From Chitinophagaceae bacterium (GTDB taxonomy: Bacteria; Bacteroidota; Bacteroidia; Chitinophagales; Chitinophagaceae): 64,000 nt of DNA. The stretch covers positions 124,001 to 188,000 of the forward strand of contig JADJTY010000009.1 of the NCBI GenBank assembly GCA_016710935.1, given 5' to 3'. The position numbers were made by a program, and so were the translations under genes. The notes under the pieces are model-generated. The model made no database searches and had not been told where the DNA came from. It saw nothing but the letters and a program-made list of their open reading frames with translations. This document shows, piece after piece, positions 9,303 to 17,622 of the stretch (within the stretch, counting starts at the first letter, position 1; every line of letters starts with the position of its first letter).

Positions 9303-10090
9303 GATTTTATTAATGTACCTATTGTATTTTCGGTTATGTTTTGCAACAGATCATCTGCATGGCCAATCAGTACTTCCTGTACACCATTACTGATTGCAGC
9401 AAAGGCATTGTCTATTTTTGGCAATATGCCGTCTGCAAGCTTTTTATCATCCAATAACTGCTGGTATTTTTCTTTATTGATCAGTTGAATGACCGATGAA
9501 TCATCTTCAATATTTTCCAGTACCCCTTTCTTTTCAAAACAATAGATCAGTCTTACATCATATTGCTTCGACAAGACAACTGCCAGGAACGAAGCAATGG
9601 TATCGGCGTTGATATTCAACATTTGCCCCTGCCCATCATGCGTTAAAGGTGCAACAACAGGAACTAAATCATTGTCTAAGAAAGCTTGCAAAATTTCTGC
9701 ACCAACTTCACCATGCTTTATATCTCCAACAAAACCATAATCAATATCAGTAACCGGTCTTTTGATTGCAGGAATAATATTTGCATCGGCACCTGTTAAT
9801 CCAATAGCATTGCAATGCATGGATTGTAATGCAGCAACAAGTTGTTTATTGATCAGGCCACCATAAACCATAGTTACCAGATCTATTGTTGCTGCATCGG
9901 TGATACGCCTTCCATTAATATAATTGGGCGTTAATCCCATTTGTTTTCCAATGGTTGTTGCAATTTTACCACCACCATGAATTAAAATTTTAAAGGCATC
10001 TATGGCTGCAAATTTTTGAAGAAATGAATTCAACGCTGTTGAATCATCAACCACATTACCACCTATCTTTATAACGAACAACTTCTCCAT
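9299..10090 (-). CDS. argB: N-acetyl/N-succinyl-glutamate kinase
   Basis: 263 aa amino-acid kinase that phosphorylates the gamma-carboxylate of N-acylglutamate. The N-terminal KIGGNVVDD and the ILIHGGGK glycine loop form the nucleotide and substrate sites. INADTIASFLAVVL is the conserved C-lobe segment. It overlaps argE by 4 nt and meets argF' at position 10090, so translation is probably coupled. Whether it takes the acetyl or the succinyl derivative cannot be read from the sequence. The ArgF' active site suggests the succinyl route. Confidence 0.93.
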   Translation of the reverse strand: MEKLFVIKIGGNVVDDSTALNSFLQKFAAIDAFKILIHGGGKIATTIGKQMGLTPNYINGRRITDAATIDLVTMVYGGLINKQLVAALQSMHCNAIGLTGADANIIPAIKRPVTDIDYGFVGDIKHGEVGAEILQAFLDNDLVPVVAPLTHDGQGQMLNINADTIASFLAVVLSKQYDVRLIYCFEKKGVLENIEDDSSVIQLINKEKYQQLLDDKKLADGILPKIDNAFAAISNGVQEVLIGHADDLLQNITENTIGTLIKS

Positions 10091-11070
10091 TATATTGATT
10101 TTAAAATTTCACTTAAAACTGCCTGGGCAGCCCAAACCCTGTTGCCAGCCTGTTGCGTTACCAAACTATTGTTGCTATCCAACACTTCATCACTCATTTC
10201 TACATTTCGGCGAACTGGTAAACAGTGCATCACTTTAGCCTCATTGGTTAATGCAAGTTTTTTATGGGTAAGCATCCAATCTTTATCAGACGTAATTATC
10301 TTACCATAATCTTTATACGAGCTCCAGTTCTTTACATACACATAATCAGCATTCTTTAAGGCTTCATCCTGGTTGGTAATGATGGTGGCATTCTTTGTAT
10401 ATGATTCATCCAGTTCATAACCTTTGGGATGTGTAATTACAAAGTCAGCTTCGCCCCATGAACCGACCCATTGTGCAAATGAATTAGCTACACATTGTGG
10501 CAATGCTTTTACATGAGGAGCCCAGGTTAACACAATCTTAGGCTTGGGGCCTTCGCCTCCGCCAGCCGGCGGAGAAACTAAGAGCATGTGTTCTTTAATA
10601 GTAATTATATCTGTAAGTGACTGCAGCGGATGCAATGTTGCACTTTCTAAACTCACTATTGGCACACCGGCATATTTTATAAACTGGCTGATCACTGTTT
10701 CGGCATAATCTTCTTCCCGGTTCTGCAAAGACGGAAATGTGCGAACACATAAAATATCAAAGTATTGTCCAAGTACCGGAGCTGCATCTTTAATATGCTC
10801 AACAGTTGTTCCATTCATGATGGCACCTTCGGCAAACTCCAATGCCCAACCTTCTTTATCTACATTAAAAACAATTGCTTCCATGCCGAGATTGGCAGCT
10901 GCCACCTGTGTACTTAAACGGGTACGTAAAGAAGGATTTAAAAATAGCAGTCCGATTCTTTTGCCTGTTCCCAATGATCTATCTGCAAATGGATTCGCTT
11001 TATATTTTAATGCCTGTTGAACCAGTGCATTAATATTATCAACATCATTAACAGAGATAAAATTTGTCAT
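10090..11070 (-). CDS. argF': N-acylornithine (probably N-succinylornithine) carbamoyltransferase
   Basis: 326 aa carbamoyltransferase of the ArgF' type used by Bacteroidetes and Xanthomonas. It carbamoylates N-acyl-L-ornithine to N-acyl-citrulline. The carbamoyl-phosphate loop NPSLRTRLST, LTWAPHVKALPQ and HCLPVRRN are present. In the specificity loop the sequence is GTTVEH, with Val at residue 90. Characterised enzymes have Pro here when N-succinylornithine is used and Glu when N-acetylornithine is used, and small or nonpolar changes at the Glu favour the succinyl substrate. The stretch SPPAGGGEGPKP looks inserted and is encoded by a G+C-rich palindrome. The ends touch argB and argD. Confidence 0.9.
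   Translation of the reverse strand: MTNFISVNDVDNINALVQQALKYKANPFADRSLGTGKRIGLLFLNPSLRTRLSTQVAAANLGMEAIVFNVDKEGWALEFAEGAIMNGTTVEHIKDAAPVLGQYFDILCVRTFPSLQNREEDYAETVISQFIKYAGVPIVSLESATLHPLQSLTDIITIKEHMLLVSPPAGGGEGPKPKIVLTWAPHVKALPQCVANSFAQWVGSWGEADFVITHPKGYELDESYTKNATIITNQDEALKNADYVYVKNWSSYKDYGKIITSDKDWMLTHKKLALTNEAKVMHCLPVRRNVEMSDEVLDSNNSLVTQQAGNRVWAAQAVLSEILKSI
10554..10578. repeat. G+C-rich palindromic repeat inside argF'
   Basis: The sequence CGCCTCCGCCAGCCGGCGGAG plus AAAC nearly matches 21618-21640, an intergenic hairpin after the acyl-CoA dehydrogenase gene, differing by small indels. It is read in frame as SPPAGG-type residues. Confidence 0.6.
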
Positions 11071-12194
11071 CAGCCTATTTCGGTTTTAATTGCCTGTAAA
11101 AAGATATCAGCTTCGCCCCTGGTAATATTCAATGCAGGTAAAAGCCTGATCACGTTTGGTTTTGCCTCGCCCGTAAATATTTTGTGTTTAAACAAAAGAT
11201 TCTTCTTTACCATGTTTAGTTCTTCCGGTAAGTCAATACCGATCATCAATCCTCTTCCCCTCACCTCTTTTATATGGGGCAGTTTTTTCAGTTCTTCCAT
11301 TAAATAATCGCCAACTGTTTTTGCATTGTTGATCAACTCTTCATTTTCAATAACTTCCAATACCGCCAAAGCAGCGGCACAAGCCAAATGATTACCGCCA
11401 AAAGTTGTACCCAGCATAAAATGCTTAGGTTGAATTTTTGGGGCGATGGAAATAGCGCCAACCGGAAATCCATTCCCCATTCCCTTTGCCATGGTATAAA
11501 TATCTGCATCCACACCCGCAAAATCGTGCGAATAGAATTTACCGCTTCTGCCATAACCGCATTGCACAGAATCTGCAATAAACACAGCATTATACCCGTC
11601 ACACAGGCTTCTTACTTTTTTCAGAAATGAATCGCTTGCAATATTGATACCACCAACGCCCTGTATACCTTCAATGATAACAGATGAAATTTCATTTTGC
11701 CTAAAAGCTGCTTCCAGTGCGGCTTCATCATTAAAAGGAAGAAAAATAACATTATCAGTTTGATTAACCGGTGCTACAATATTTGGATTATCGGTTGCAG
11801 CTACTGCTAAAGACGTTCTGCCATGAAATGCTTTTTTAAAAGCGATGATCTTTTTCCTTCCATTATAAAATGAAGCAAGCTTTAATGCATTCTCATTTGC
11901 TTCTGCTCCTGAATTGCATAAGAACAACTGGTAGTCTTCTTTACCGGATATCTTTCCCAATTTTTCTGCCAGCTCAACCTGCAACGGAATTTTTATAGAG
12001 TTGGAGTAGAATCCTACTTTATGCAATTGCTCTTCTATTCGTTTCACATAATGCGGGTGTGTATGCCCAATGGAAATTACGGCATGGCCGCCATAAAGAT
12101 CCAGGTATTTTTGTCCCTGATCATCCCAGACGTAAGAACCCATTGCTTTTTCTATTACAATGTCATTCAAAGGATATACATCAAATAATTTCAT
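11070..12194 (-). CDS. argD: N-acylornithine aminotransferase
   Basis: 374 aa class-III PLP aminotransferase. CNSGAEANENALKLA is the phosphate-binding segment, ADSVQCGYGRSG holds the PLP-contacting Asp and Gln, and MAKGMGNGFP contains the Schiff-base Lys. It makes N-acylornithine from the N-acylglutamate semialdehyde delivered by ArgC. It abuts argC (0 nt gap) and overlaps argF' by one base. In the short pathway the acyl group would stay on through ArgF'. Confidence 0.93.
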   Translation of the reverse strand: MKLFDVYPLNDIVIEKAMGSYVWDDQGQKYLDLYGGHAVISIGHTHPHYVKRIEEQLHKVGFYSNSIKIPLQVELAEKLGKISGKEDYQLFLCNSGAEANENALKLASFYNGRKKIIAFKKAFHGRTSLAVAATDNPNIVAPVNQTDNVIFLPFNDEAALEAAFRQNEISSVIIEGIQGVGGINIASDSFLKKVRSLCDGYNAVFIADSVQCGYGRSGKFYSHDFAGVDADIYTMAKGMGNGFPVGAISIAPKIQPKHFMLGTTFGGNHLACAAALAVLEVIENEELINNAKTVGDYLMEELKKLPHIKEVRGRGLMIGIDLPEELNMVKKNLLFKHKIFTGEAKPNVIRLLPALNITRGEADIFLQAIKTEIG

Positions 12195-13172
12195 CTAAAA
12201 ATAATTTGCTTTTAATTTCAGGCCTGTTGTTTCTTCCAATCCAAACATCAAATTCATATTTTGCACAGCCTGTCCACTGGCTCCTTTTAATAAATTATCT
12301 ATCACAGAATGAATAACCAGGTTGCTACCAATCTTTTCCAGCTGAATAAAACATTTGTTGGTATTTACAACCTGCTTCAAAAAGACAGGCTCATCACTCA
12401 ACACAACAAAAGGATGTGCAGCATAATATTTTTTATAGAGTGCTGAAACTTCCTTCAACTCCAGAGCGCATTTTATTTGTGAGCTGATAAAGATACCCCT
12501 GGTAAAATCTCCCCGCCAGGGAATAAAATTCAGGTCAACATTGGCTTCTGGATTTAACTGCAACATGGATTGGCCAATTTCTTTAAGATGCTGATGCGAC
12601 AATGTTTTATAAGCCTGTATATTATTTGCACGCCAGCTAAAATGCGAGGTTTCGCTAAAACCCTGTCCAGCACCTGTTGAGCCGGTAATACCTGTTGTAT
12701 TAATTTCTTTTAATAAACCAGCTTTTGCCAACGGCAATAAACCTAACTGTATGGCAGTTGCAAAGCACCCGGGGTTGGCAATATTCTTTGCTTTTTTTAT
12801 CTGCGCTTTATTCAACTCAGGCAAACCGTACACAAATTTTCTTTTATTAACCGTTTCTCCCAGTCTGAAATCCTGGCTCAGGTCAATGATCCTTATTGAA
12901 GCGTCAATTTCATTTTCTGCTAAGAATTTTACCGCATCCCCATGTCCTACACACAAAAAGAGGACATCAATTTTATTATTCAGAACTGAAGAAAATTTTA
13001 TTTCTGTATCGCCCAGCAGGTCTTTATGTACCTGGTATAAAAAATTACCTGCATTGCTTTTGCTGTGCACAAAAATTATTTCAGCGTCCGGGTGATTCAG
13101 TAATATCCTGATCAACTCGCCTCCTGTATAACCGGCACCACCAACAATACCAACTTTAATCTTTGTTGCCAT
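12195..13172 (-). CDS. argC: N-acyl-gamma-glutamyl-phosphate reductase
   Basis: 325 aa. Reduces N-acylglutamyl phosphate to the semialdehyde with NADPH. The Rossmann loop GGAGYTGGELIRIL is at the N terminus. The catalytic Cys lies in NPGCFATAI, and GITGSTGAGQG follows. It starts inside the 3' end of argG (17-nt overlap), which suggests translational coupling in the operon. Confidence 0.95.
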   Translation of the reverse strand: MATKIKVGIVGGAGYTGGELIRILLNHPDAEIIFVHSKSNAGNFLYQVHKDLLGDTEIKFSSVLNNKIDVLFLCVGHGDAVKFLAENEIDASIRIIDLSQDFRLGETVNKRKFVYGLPELNKAQIKKAKNIANPGCFATAIQLGLLPLAKAGLLKEINTTGITGSTGAGQGFSETSHFSWRANNIQAYKTLSHQHLKEIGQSMLQLNPEANVDLNFIPWRGDFTRGIFISSQIKCALELKEVSALYKKYYAAHPFVVLSDEPVFLKQVVNTNKCFIQLEKIGSNLVIHSVIDNLLKGASGQAVQNMNLMFGLEETTGLKLKANYF

Positions 13173-14364
13173 CTGCTGATTGTTTTACTGCGTTATAGAT
13201 CATGGTTTGGTTACCAAATATTTTTGAGAACCCTCTAACGTCATCCCCGGTCCACCCTGTATTCATCTCACCATACTTACCAAACCTGCTGCTCATCAGG
13301 TCGTACACAGATTCGATGCCCGTGACCTGAAAACGATATGGCATCAGGTCAACAAAAACTTTACCGGTAACATTTTCCTGCGAGTTTTGGAAGAAAGCTT
13401 CAATATCCCTCATCACCGGATCCAGTATCTGCCCTTCATGCAACCAGTTTCCATAAAACAAAGCCAGTTGGTCTTTCCAATTCAGTTGCCATTTGGTTAG
13501 CACATGCTTTTCCAACGCATGGTGTGCTTTTAAAATGATCATCGGTGCTGCTGCTTCAAAACCCACACGGCCTTTGATGCCAATGATGGTATCACCTACA
13601 TGTATATCCCTGCCAATGCCAAACGGACCGGCAATGGATTGCAAATGCTGAATAGCTTCGGTTGGATGAACAAATTGTTTTCCATCAATGCCCATCAATT
13701 CGCCTTTCACAAATTCGAGTTCAACAGCTTTTGTTACTGTTGCGGTAACCTGTGTGGGCCAGGCTTCATCGGGCAACATGCCTTTACTGTTCAATGTTTC
13801 CTTACCACCCACACTGGTTCCCCACAAACCTTTATTAACAGAGTACATGGATTTTTCAAAATTCATTTCCACACCTTTACTTTTCAAATAAGCAATTTCA
13901 TCTTCACGGCTTAATTTCAGATCCCGTATGGGCGTACTGATTTCAACACCGGGTATCATGATGTTAAAGATCATATCAAACCTTACCTGGTCGTTGCCTG
14001 CACCGGTACTGCCATGCGCAACAATATCTGCATCCAGGTGCTGCACATGCTCAGCAATAAAAACTGCCTGGCTTAATCGTTCGGCACTTACACTTAAAGG
14101 ATAGGTATTATTTTTTAACACATTTCCAAAAACCAGGTATTTTATTATTTTATCGTAATAACTTTTAACAGCATTAACCGTGGTATGTGATTTTACACCC
14201 AACTTATAAGCATGTGCTTCAACCTTTTTCAATTCATCATCACTAAAACCACCGGTGTTTACAATTACCGAATGTACTTCGTAGCCTTTTTCTTCTGTGA
14301 AATATTTTACACAGTAAGTGGTATCCAACCCGCCGCTAAAACCCAGGACAACTTTCTTACTCAT
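13156..14364 (-). CDS. argG: Argininosuccinate synthase
   Basis: 402 aa. ATP-dependent joining of citrulline and aspartate. The PP-loop GFSGGLDTTYCV is at the N terminus, and HGSTGAGNDQVRFD is the second nucleotide/citrulline signature. It begins 5 nt after the stop of the broken GNAT gene and overlaps argC, so it sits at the head of the intact part of the arginine operon. Confidence 0.95.
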   Translation of the reverse strand: MSKKVVLGFSGGLDTTYCVKYFTEEKGYEVHSVIVNTGGFSDDELKKVEAHAYKLGVKSHTTVNAVKSYYDKIIKYLVFGNVLKNNTYPLSVSAERLSQAVFIAEHVQHLDADIVAHGSTGAGNDQVRFDMIFNIMIPGVEISTPIRDLKLSREDEIAYLKSKGVEMNFEKSMYSVNKGLWGTSVGGKETLNSKGMLPDEAWPTQVTATVTKAVELEFVKGELMGIDGKQFVHPTEAIQHLQSIAGPFGIGRDIHVGDTIIGIKGRVGFEAAAPMIILKAHHALEKHVLTKWQLNWKDQLALFYGNWLHEGQILDPVMRDIEAFFQNSQENVTGKVFVDLMPYRFQVTGIESVYDLMSSRFGKYGEMNTGWTGDDVRGFSKIFGNQTMIYNAVKQSADGNKD

Positions 14365-14369
14365 ATTGA

Positions 14370-14996
14370 TCAGTTTAAAAAATTAAAGAAATAACGCAAT
14401 AATGATTTTGAACTTCCTCCTCCTTCTTTCTTCTGCAAAAACTTAAGCATTTTACTTTGTTTTAAACGCATGAAACGTTCGTAACTTTTAGAGTGCTTTT
14501 TAAATTCCTGTTTTGTTTCTTCAGGTGTATAATGATCGGCAGGATCAAAAAGCATGGCCGTACACATGCAGTTTTTCTTTCCTTGCTCATCAGTATATCA
14601 TAATTAACACAGCTTTTGCAGCCTGCCCAAAACTGTTCATCATTGGTAAGCTCTGAATAAGTTACCGGTTCATAACTTTAGTTCAAAAATTCTTTTCTTG
14701 ATTGATTTTGCAACGCCGGTTTTACGAAAAGCCGGGGAAACGATCAGTCCGCTGTTGGCAACAAATTTATTATGCTCCCACACTTCTATGTAACAAAAAC
14801 CAACCCACTCGCCTTCAGTGGTTAAGGCTATAACAGCTTTCCCTTCCTGTATTTTTTGTTCAATATATTCGGGAGAACGTTTGGCTATTCCCGTACCACG
14901 GGCTTTGGCAGAAGAAGCCATTTCATCGGTGATGGTTGTTGCGTAATGCGAATCGGCTGCTGTGGCAACCCTGATAATTATATTACTGTTTTCCAA
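14370..14996 (-). pseudogene. Broken GNAT acetyltransferase, candidate N-acylglutamate synthase of the arginine operon
   Basis: Three reading frames together spell one GNAT protein. 14996-14670 encodes the N-terminal half (GTGIAKRSPEYI, GEWVGFCYIE, NSGLIVSPAFRKTGVAKSI). A second frame near 14674-14578 reads YEPVTYSELTNDEQFW then GCKSCVNYDILM. The third, 14567-14370, reads CMCTAMLFDPADH. Two lesions explain this: a deletion near 14675 that removes the roughly 25-residue segment I expect between RIFEL and GYEPV, and one missing base in the A/T run at 14572-14576. GNATs of this kind lead arginine operons in Bacteroidetes and are proposed to make N-acylglutamate (from family memory). With both lesions it would be inactive. 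The one-base lesion may be a sequencing error. Confidence 0.75.
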
Positions 14997-15053
14997 TTGT
15001 AAAAAATTGAAAGAATGATTAAATGATGTTAAGAAAATTTGCGGAGACTTTTT

Positions 15054-15227
15054 TCACTGACAGGGGCAGGTTTTAGCTACTCGTCCTATCAGCATCCACG
15101 TCGGGATCTGGGTATAAATACAAACAGGTTGCCCATAGTATACAATATACCCCTGGCGGGAGCATTTGTATTGGCGATATGTAATTTTATCCTGTTCAAT
15201 GTATTGATCAATTGTGATTAACGGCAC
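15054..15227 (-). other. Possible small open frame upstream of the arginine block (300-nt gap)
   Basis: The 300-nt gap 14997-15296 holds no recognised gene. On the minus strand a GTG-started frame of 57 codons is open (VPLITIDQYIEQDKITYR...). A TACTTTTG box at 15227-15234 reads the same way and overlaps the GTG, so the arginine operon could have a leader of about 230 nt. No ATG, ribosome site or family match supports translation, and an antisense frame of similar size exists on the plus strand. Treat as an unproven leader region. Confidence 0.2.
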
Positions 15228-15296
15228 AAAAGTATATTATTTTAAAAACAATAGACAAAAAAATATTTATAAAGTTTAAATGCAACCTTTTGGCGT

Positions 15297-16790
15297 TCAG
15301 TTAACAAACTTCTCCAGTTCCGCTGCAATCTTCCTGTCGTTGCTGAGGCGTGGTACTTTATTTTGTCCGCCAAGTTTACCAATACTCTTCATGTAATTGA
15401 TAAAGCCATTCTTTTGCACAGGCGAAATTTTCAGTTGCTGTAAAATATTACCACCCACAAGGTCATCATAGTACACGTTTCTTTTACGCAGGTTATCATC
15501 AACTTTTTTTGAGAACGCTTTCATATCGGCAGGCGTATTTTCAAATTCGATGAACCACTCATGGTAACTCTTACCGGCGTCTGTTGAGATTTTTGGTGCG
15601 ACCGTAAATTCAGTGATGGGAATATTTTCTTCTTGAGCAGCCTGCAATAAAGCAGCTTCTACCTCTTCGCTGATCACATGCTCGCCAAATGCAGAAATAA
15701 AATGTTTGGTGCGGCCTGTAACCACCAGTCGGTATGGTTTGGTTGAAACAAATTTGATGGTGTCGCCGATATTATAACCCCATAAACCTGCATTGCTGTT
15801 GATGATCAAAGCATAGTTCTCTCCCACTTTCACATCTTTTAAAGTTAAACGGGTTGGGTTTTCATCAAAGATCTCTGCGGCAGGTACAAACTCAAAAAAT
15901 ATTCCGCTGTTGGTATTTAATAATAAGCCGGCTTCTTTTTGAGAATCCTGGAAAGCAAAAAAACCTTCACTTGCCGGAAACAGTTCTATACAATCAATTT
16001 TTCGGCCAATGCTTTCAAAAAGTTTTGCCTTGTAGGGTTCAAAATTTACACCGCCCTGTACCATCAGGTTAAAGTTGGGAAAAAGTTCTCCTACTTTTTT
16101 TCCGCTCTTTTCCGTCAACCTGTCAAAGTACATCTGCATCCATGGCGGAATGCCGCTGATGAGTGCCATATTCTGGTTGATGGTTTCTTCTACAATTTTA
16201 TCCAGCTTTTCCTCCCACTCTTCAATACAGTTTGTTGTAAAAGAAGGTAACTGGTTTGACCTTAAATATTTAGGGATATGATGGTTTACTATGCCGCTAA
16301 GCCTTCCGGTTGGTATGCCTCCTACTCTTTCCAAAACCGGGGAACCGCTAAGAAAGATCAGTTTTCCATCTGCAAATTTTGTGTTACCGGTTTCAGCCAT
16401 ATAGCAGAGCAACGCATTACGGGCTGTGTTAATATGGTTTGGTATAGAGTCTTTGGTGATGGGTATATATTTTACACCGCTGGTTGTGCCGCTTGTTTTA
16501 GAAAAATAAATGGGCTGGCCTTTCCACAACACGTTGTGTGTACCCTGTTTTATTTTTTCGATATAAGGTTTAAAAGCTTCGTAGTCACGCAATGGTACCT
16601 GCTTTACAAAATCATCGTAGGATTTAATAGCGGCAAAATCATGGTCTTTTCCAAATACGGTTTTAGCACCAACTTTGATCAAATGATTGAAAATTGCCTG
16701 CTGATCTGCTTCGGCAGTTTCCATTCCTTTCCTGATCTGCTTGTATATATAACCGGCAAAAGGTTTTGCCAACAGGGATTTTATTTTCAT
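15297..16790 (-). CDS. GH3-family acyl-acid-amido synthetase-like protein
   Basis: 497 aa protein of the GH3 auxin-responsive promoter family (ANL superfamily adenylating fold). The phosphate-binding motif YFSKTSGTTSGVKYIPI is clear. LFPASEGFFAFQ and the later TGRTKHFISAFGEHV segments match the family's substrate- and AMP-binding regions. In plants GH3 enzymes join amino acids to acyl acids. Bacteroidetes carry many homologues whose substrates are unknown, so only acyl adenylation can be inferred. A TAAATTTG box lies upstream. It stands alone between the arginine leader and repeat-rich sequence. Confidence 0.88.
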   Translation of the reverse strand: MKIKSLLAKPFAGYIYKQIRKGMETAEADQQAIFNHLIKVGAKTVFGKDHDFAAIKSYDDFVKQVPLRDYEAFKPYIEKIKQGTHNVLWKGQPIYFSKTSGTTSGVKYIPITKDSIPNHINTARNALLCYMAETGNTKFADGKLIFLSGSPVLERVGGIPTGRLSGIVNHHIPKYLRSNQLPSFTTNCIEEWEEKLDKIVEETINQNMALISGIPPWMQMYFDRLTEKSGKKVGELFPNFNLMVQGGVNFEPYKAKLFESIGRKIDCIELFPASEGFFAFQDSQKEAGLLLNTNSGIFFEFVPAAEIFDENPTRLTLKDVKVGENYALIINSNAGLWGYNIGDTIKFVSTKPYRLVVTGRTKHFISAFGEHVISEEVEAALLQAAQEENIPITEFTVAPKISTDAGKSYHEWFIEFENTPADMKAFSKKVDDNLRKRNVYYDDLVGGNILQQLKISPVQKNGFINYMKSIGKLGGQNKVPRLSNDRKIAAELEKFVN

Positions 16791-16816
16791 TACACTTTAT
16801 TCAATCTGTACTGTTA

Positions 16817-16824
16817 CAAATTTA
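16817..16824 (-). promoter_or_regulatory. -7 box (TAAATTTG) of the GH3-like gene
   Basis: The minus-strand octamer fits TAnnTTTG and ends 26 nt before the start codon at 16790. Confidence 0.5.
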
Positions 16825-16880
16825 AGTCGTTTTTTTTGTTTGATCATGTTATGATTTATAAACGGAAAGCCATTTGTTGT

Positions 16881-16945
16881 AAAGGTTGCCAACCTTTAGA
16901 GGGTTCAATTCAAAATAAAAAACATCTGCAAGGTTGGCTACCTTC
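16881..16945. repeat. Pair of near-palindromic AAGGTTG-CAACCTT elements
   Basis: 16881-16898 (AAAGGTTGCCAACCTTTA) is almost a perfect palindrome, and 16928-16945 (GCAAGGTTGGCTACCTTC) is a related near-palindrome 30 nt downstream. Both lie between the GH3-like and DUF4258 genes. They look like dispersed intergenic repeats. Confidence 0.5.
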
Positions 16946-16960
16946 TAAGAATCTCAAAAG

Positions 16961-17440
16961 CTATTTACAATCGCATTTCCATTCCGTATCCAGGTCTATT
17001 ACAGTTACCACCACCAGGCCTTCACCTTTTGGTGCAAAAACAATACGTACATGTTGTTTATCACGGGTAAATCCCTCTACCGGGTAGGTTTTACCCCGCT
17101 TATCATTCTGTATCTTTTTGTGGTTGATGGTCCCGTTCTTTAAAATTTCTTTCACTTCCGATTCATCTATATTTCTGCAGTCCATACGGCATTTGGCATG
17201 TTTGCTAAAAATAAGAGGAGTAGCATTGCGGTTAAAGCCCTGTCCGACCGGGTCATCCTGGCGGGCTTCAACTTCTTCTGTCTTTTCATCCTGGGGTAAA
17301 ATTGCCGGCACGGTAATTCTTTCTGTTACCTGTTCTGTTTTTGGTTTATTAACCCTGTTTGCACGTTGATTTTCCTTAACAAAGTAGTATAACAGCCCGG
17401 CTGCAATTAATAGTAAATATGGCAGATATTTTTTAAGCAT
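16961..17440 (-). CDS. Membrane-anchored DUF4258 protein
   Basis: 159 aa. Residues about 5-20 form a membrane helix (YLPYLLLIAAGLLYYFV), then a charged linker. Residues about 75-155 match the DUF4258 fold (SKHAKCRMDCRNIDESEVKEI, then HVRIVFAPKGEGLVVVTVI). DUF4258 is related to small RelE/BrnT-like domains, but no toxin activity can be claimed and no antitoxin gene is beside it. The C-terminal domain would face the periplasm or cytoplasm depending on topology, which is not decided by the sequence. Confidence 0.7.
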   Translation of the reverse strand: MLKKYLPYLLLIAAGLLYYFVKENQRANRVNKPKTEQVTERITVPAILPQDEKTEEVEARQDDPVGQGFNRNATPLIFSKHAKCRMDCRNIDESEVKEILKNGTINHKKIQNDKRGKTYPVEGFTRDKQHVRIVFAPKGEGLVVVTVIDLDTEWKCDCK

Positions 17441-17458
17441 GTCGCAAGTTACAATATT

Positions 17459-17598
17459 GATAGAACACAGATGACACGGGGAGGACGGATGATAACGGAT
17501 TTTTTATCCTGCTTCGCATGATAATACGCTGCATTAACAGCCGGATAAACACAATAATCTGTGTAAATCTGTTTAATCAGTGTTATCCGTGTTCTATC
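17459..17598. repeat. 140-bp element bounded by 19-bp inverted repeats
   Basis: 17459-17477 and the reverse complement of 17580-17598 agree at 17 of 19 positions (GATAGAACAC core). The interior has further ACACGG/ATCCGT-like motifs. It fills the gap between the DUF4258 gene and mtaB. No transposase is encoded, so it is a non-autonomous dispersed repeat at most. Confidence 0.6.
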
Positions 17599-17609
17599 TC
17601 CATTTTCAT

Positions 17610-17617
17610 TAATTTTG
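17610..17617 (+). promoter_or_regulatory. -7 box (TAATTTTG) of mtaB
   Basis: Fits TAnnTTTG and ends only 5 nt before the ATG at 17623. The transcript would begin at or within a few nt of the start codon, leaving no room for a ribosome site. Confidence 0.5.
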
Positions 17618-17622
17618 CCCCA

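Noticed and set aside
15039..15221. 60-codon plus-strand frame in the gap upstream of the arginine block
   Set aside because: TTG start, no ribosome site, no recognisable protein; the opposite strand frame is at least as plausible.
16278..17087. 269-codon plus-strand open frame antisense to the GH3-like gene
   Set aside because: It lies almost wholly opposite a well-conserved GH3 gene and has Phe/Cys/Tyr-rich composition with no family match; it also reads through intergenic repeats.
16961..17440. DUF4258 gene as a toxin of a toxin-antitoxin pair
   Set aside because: It has a membrane anchor and no small antitoxin gene beside it.
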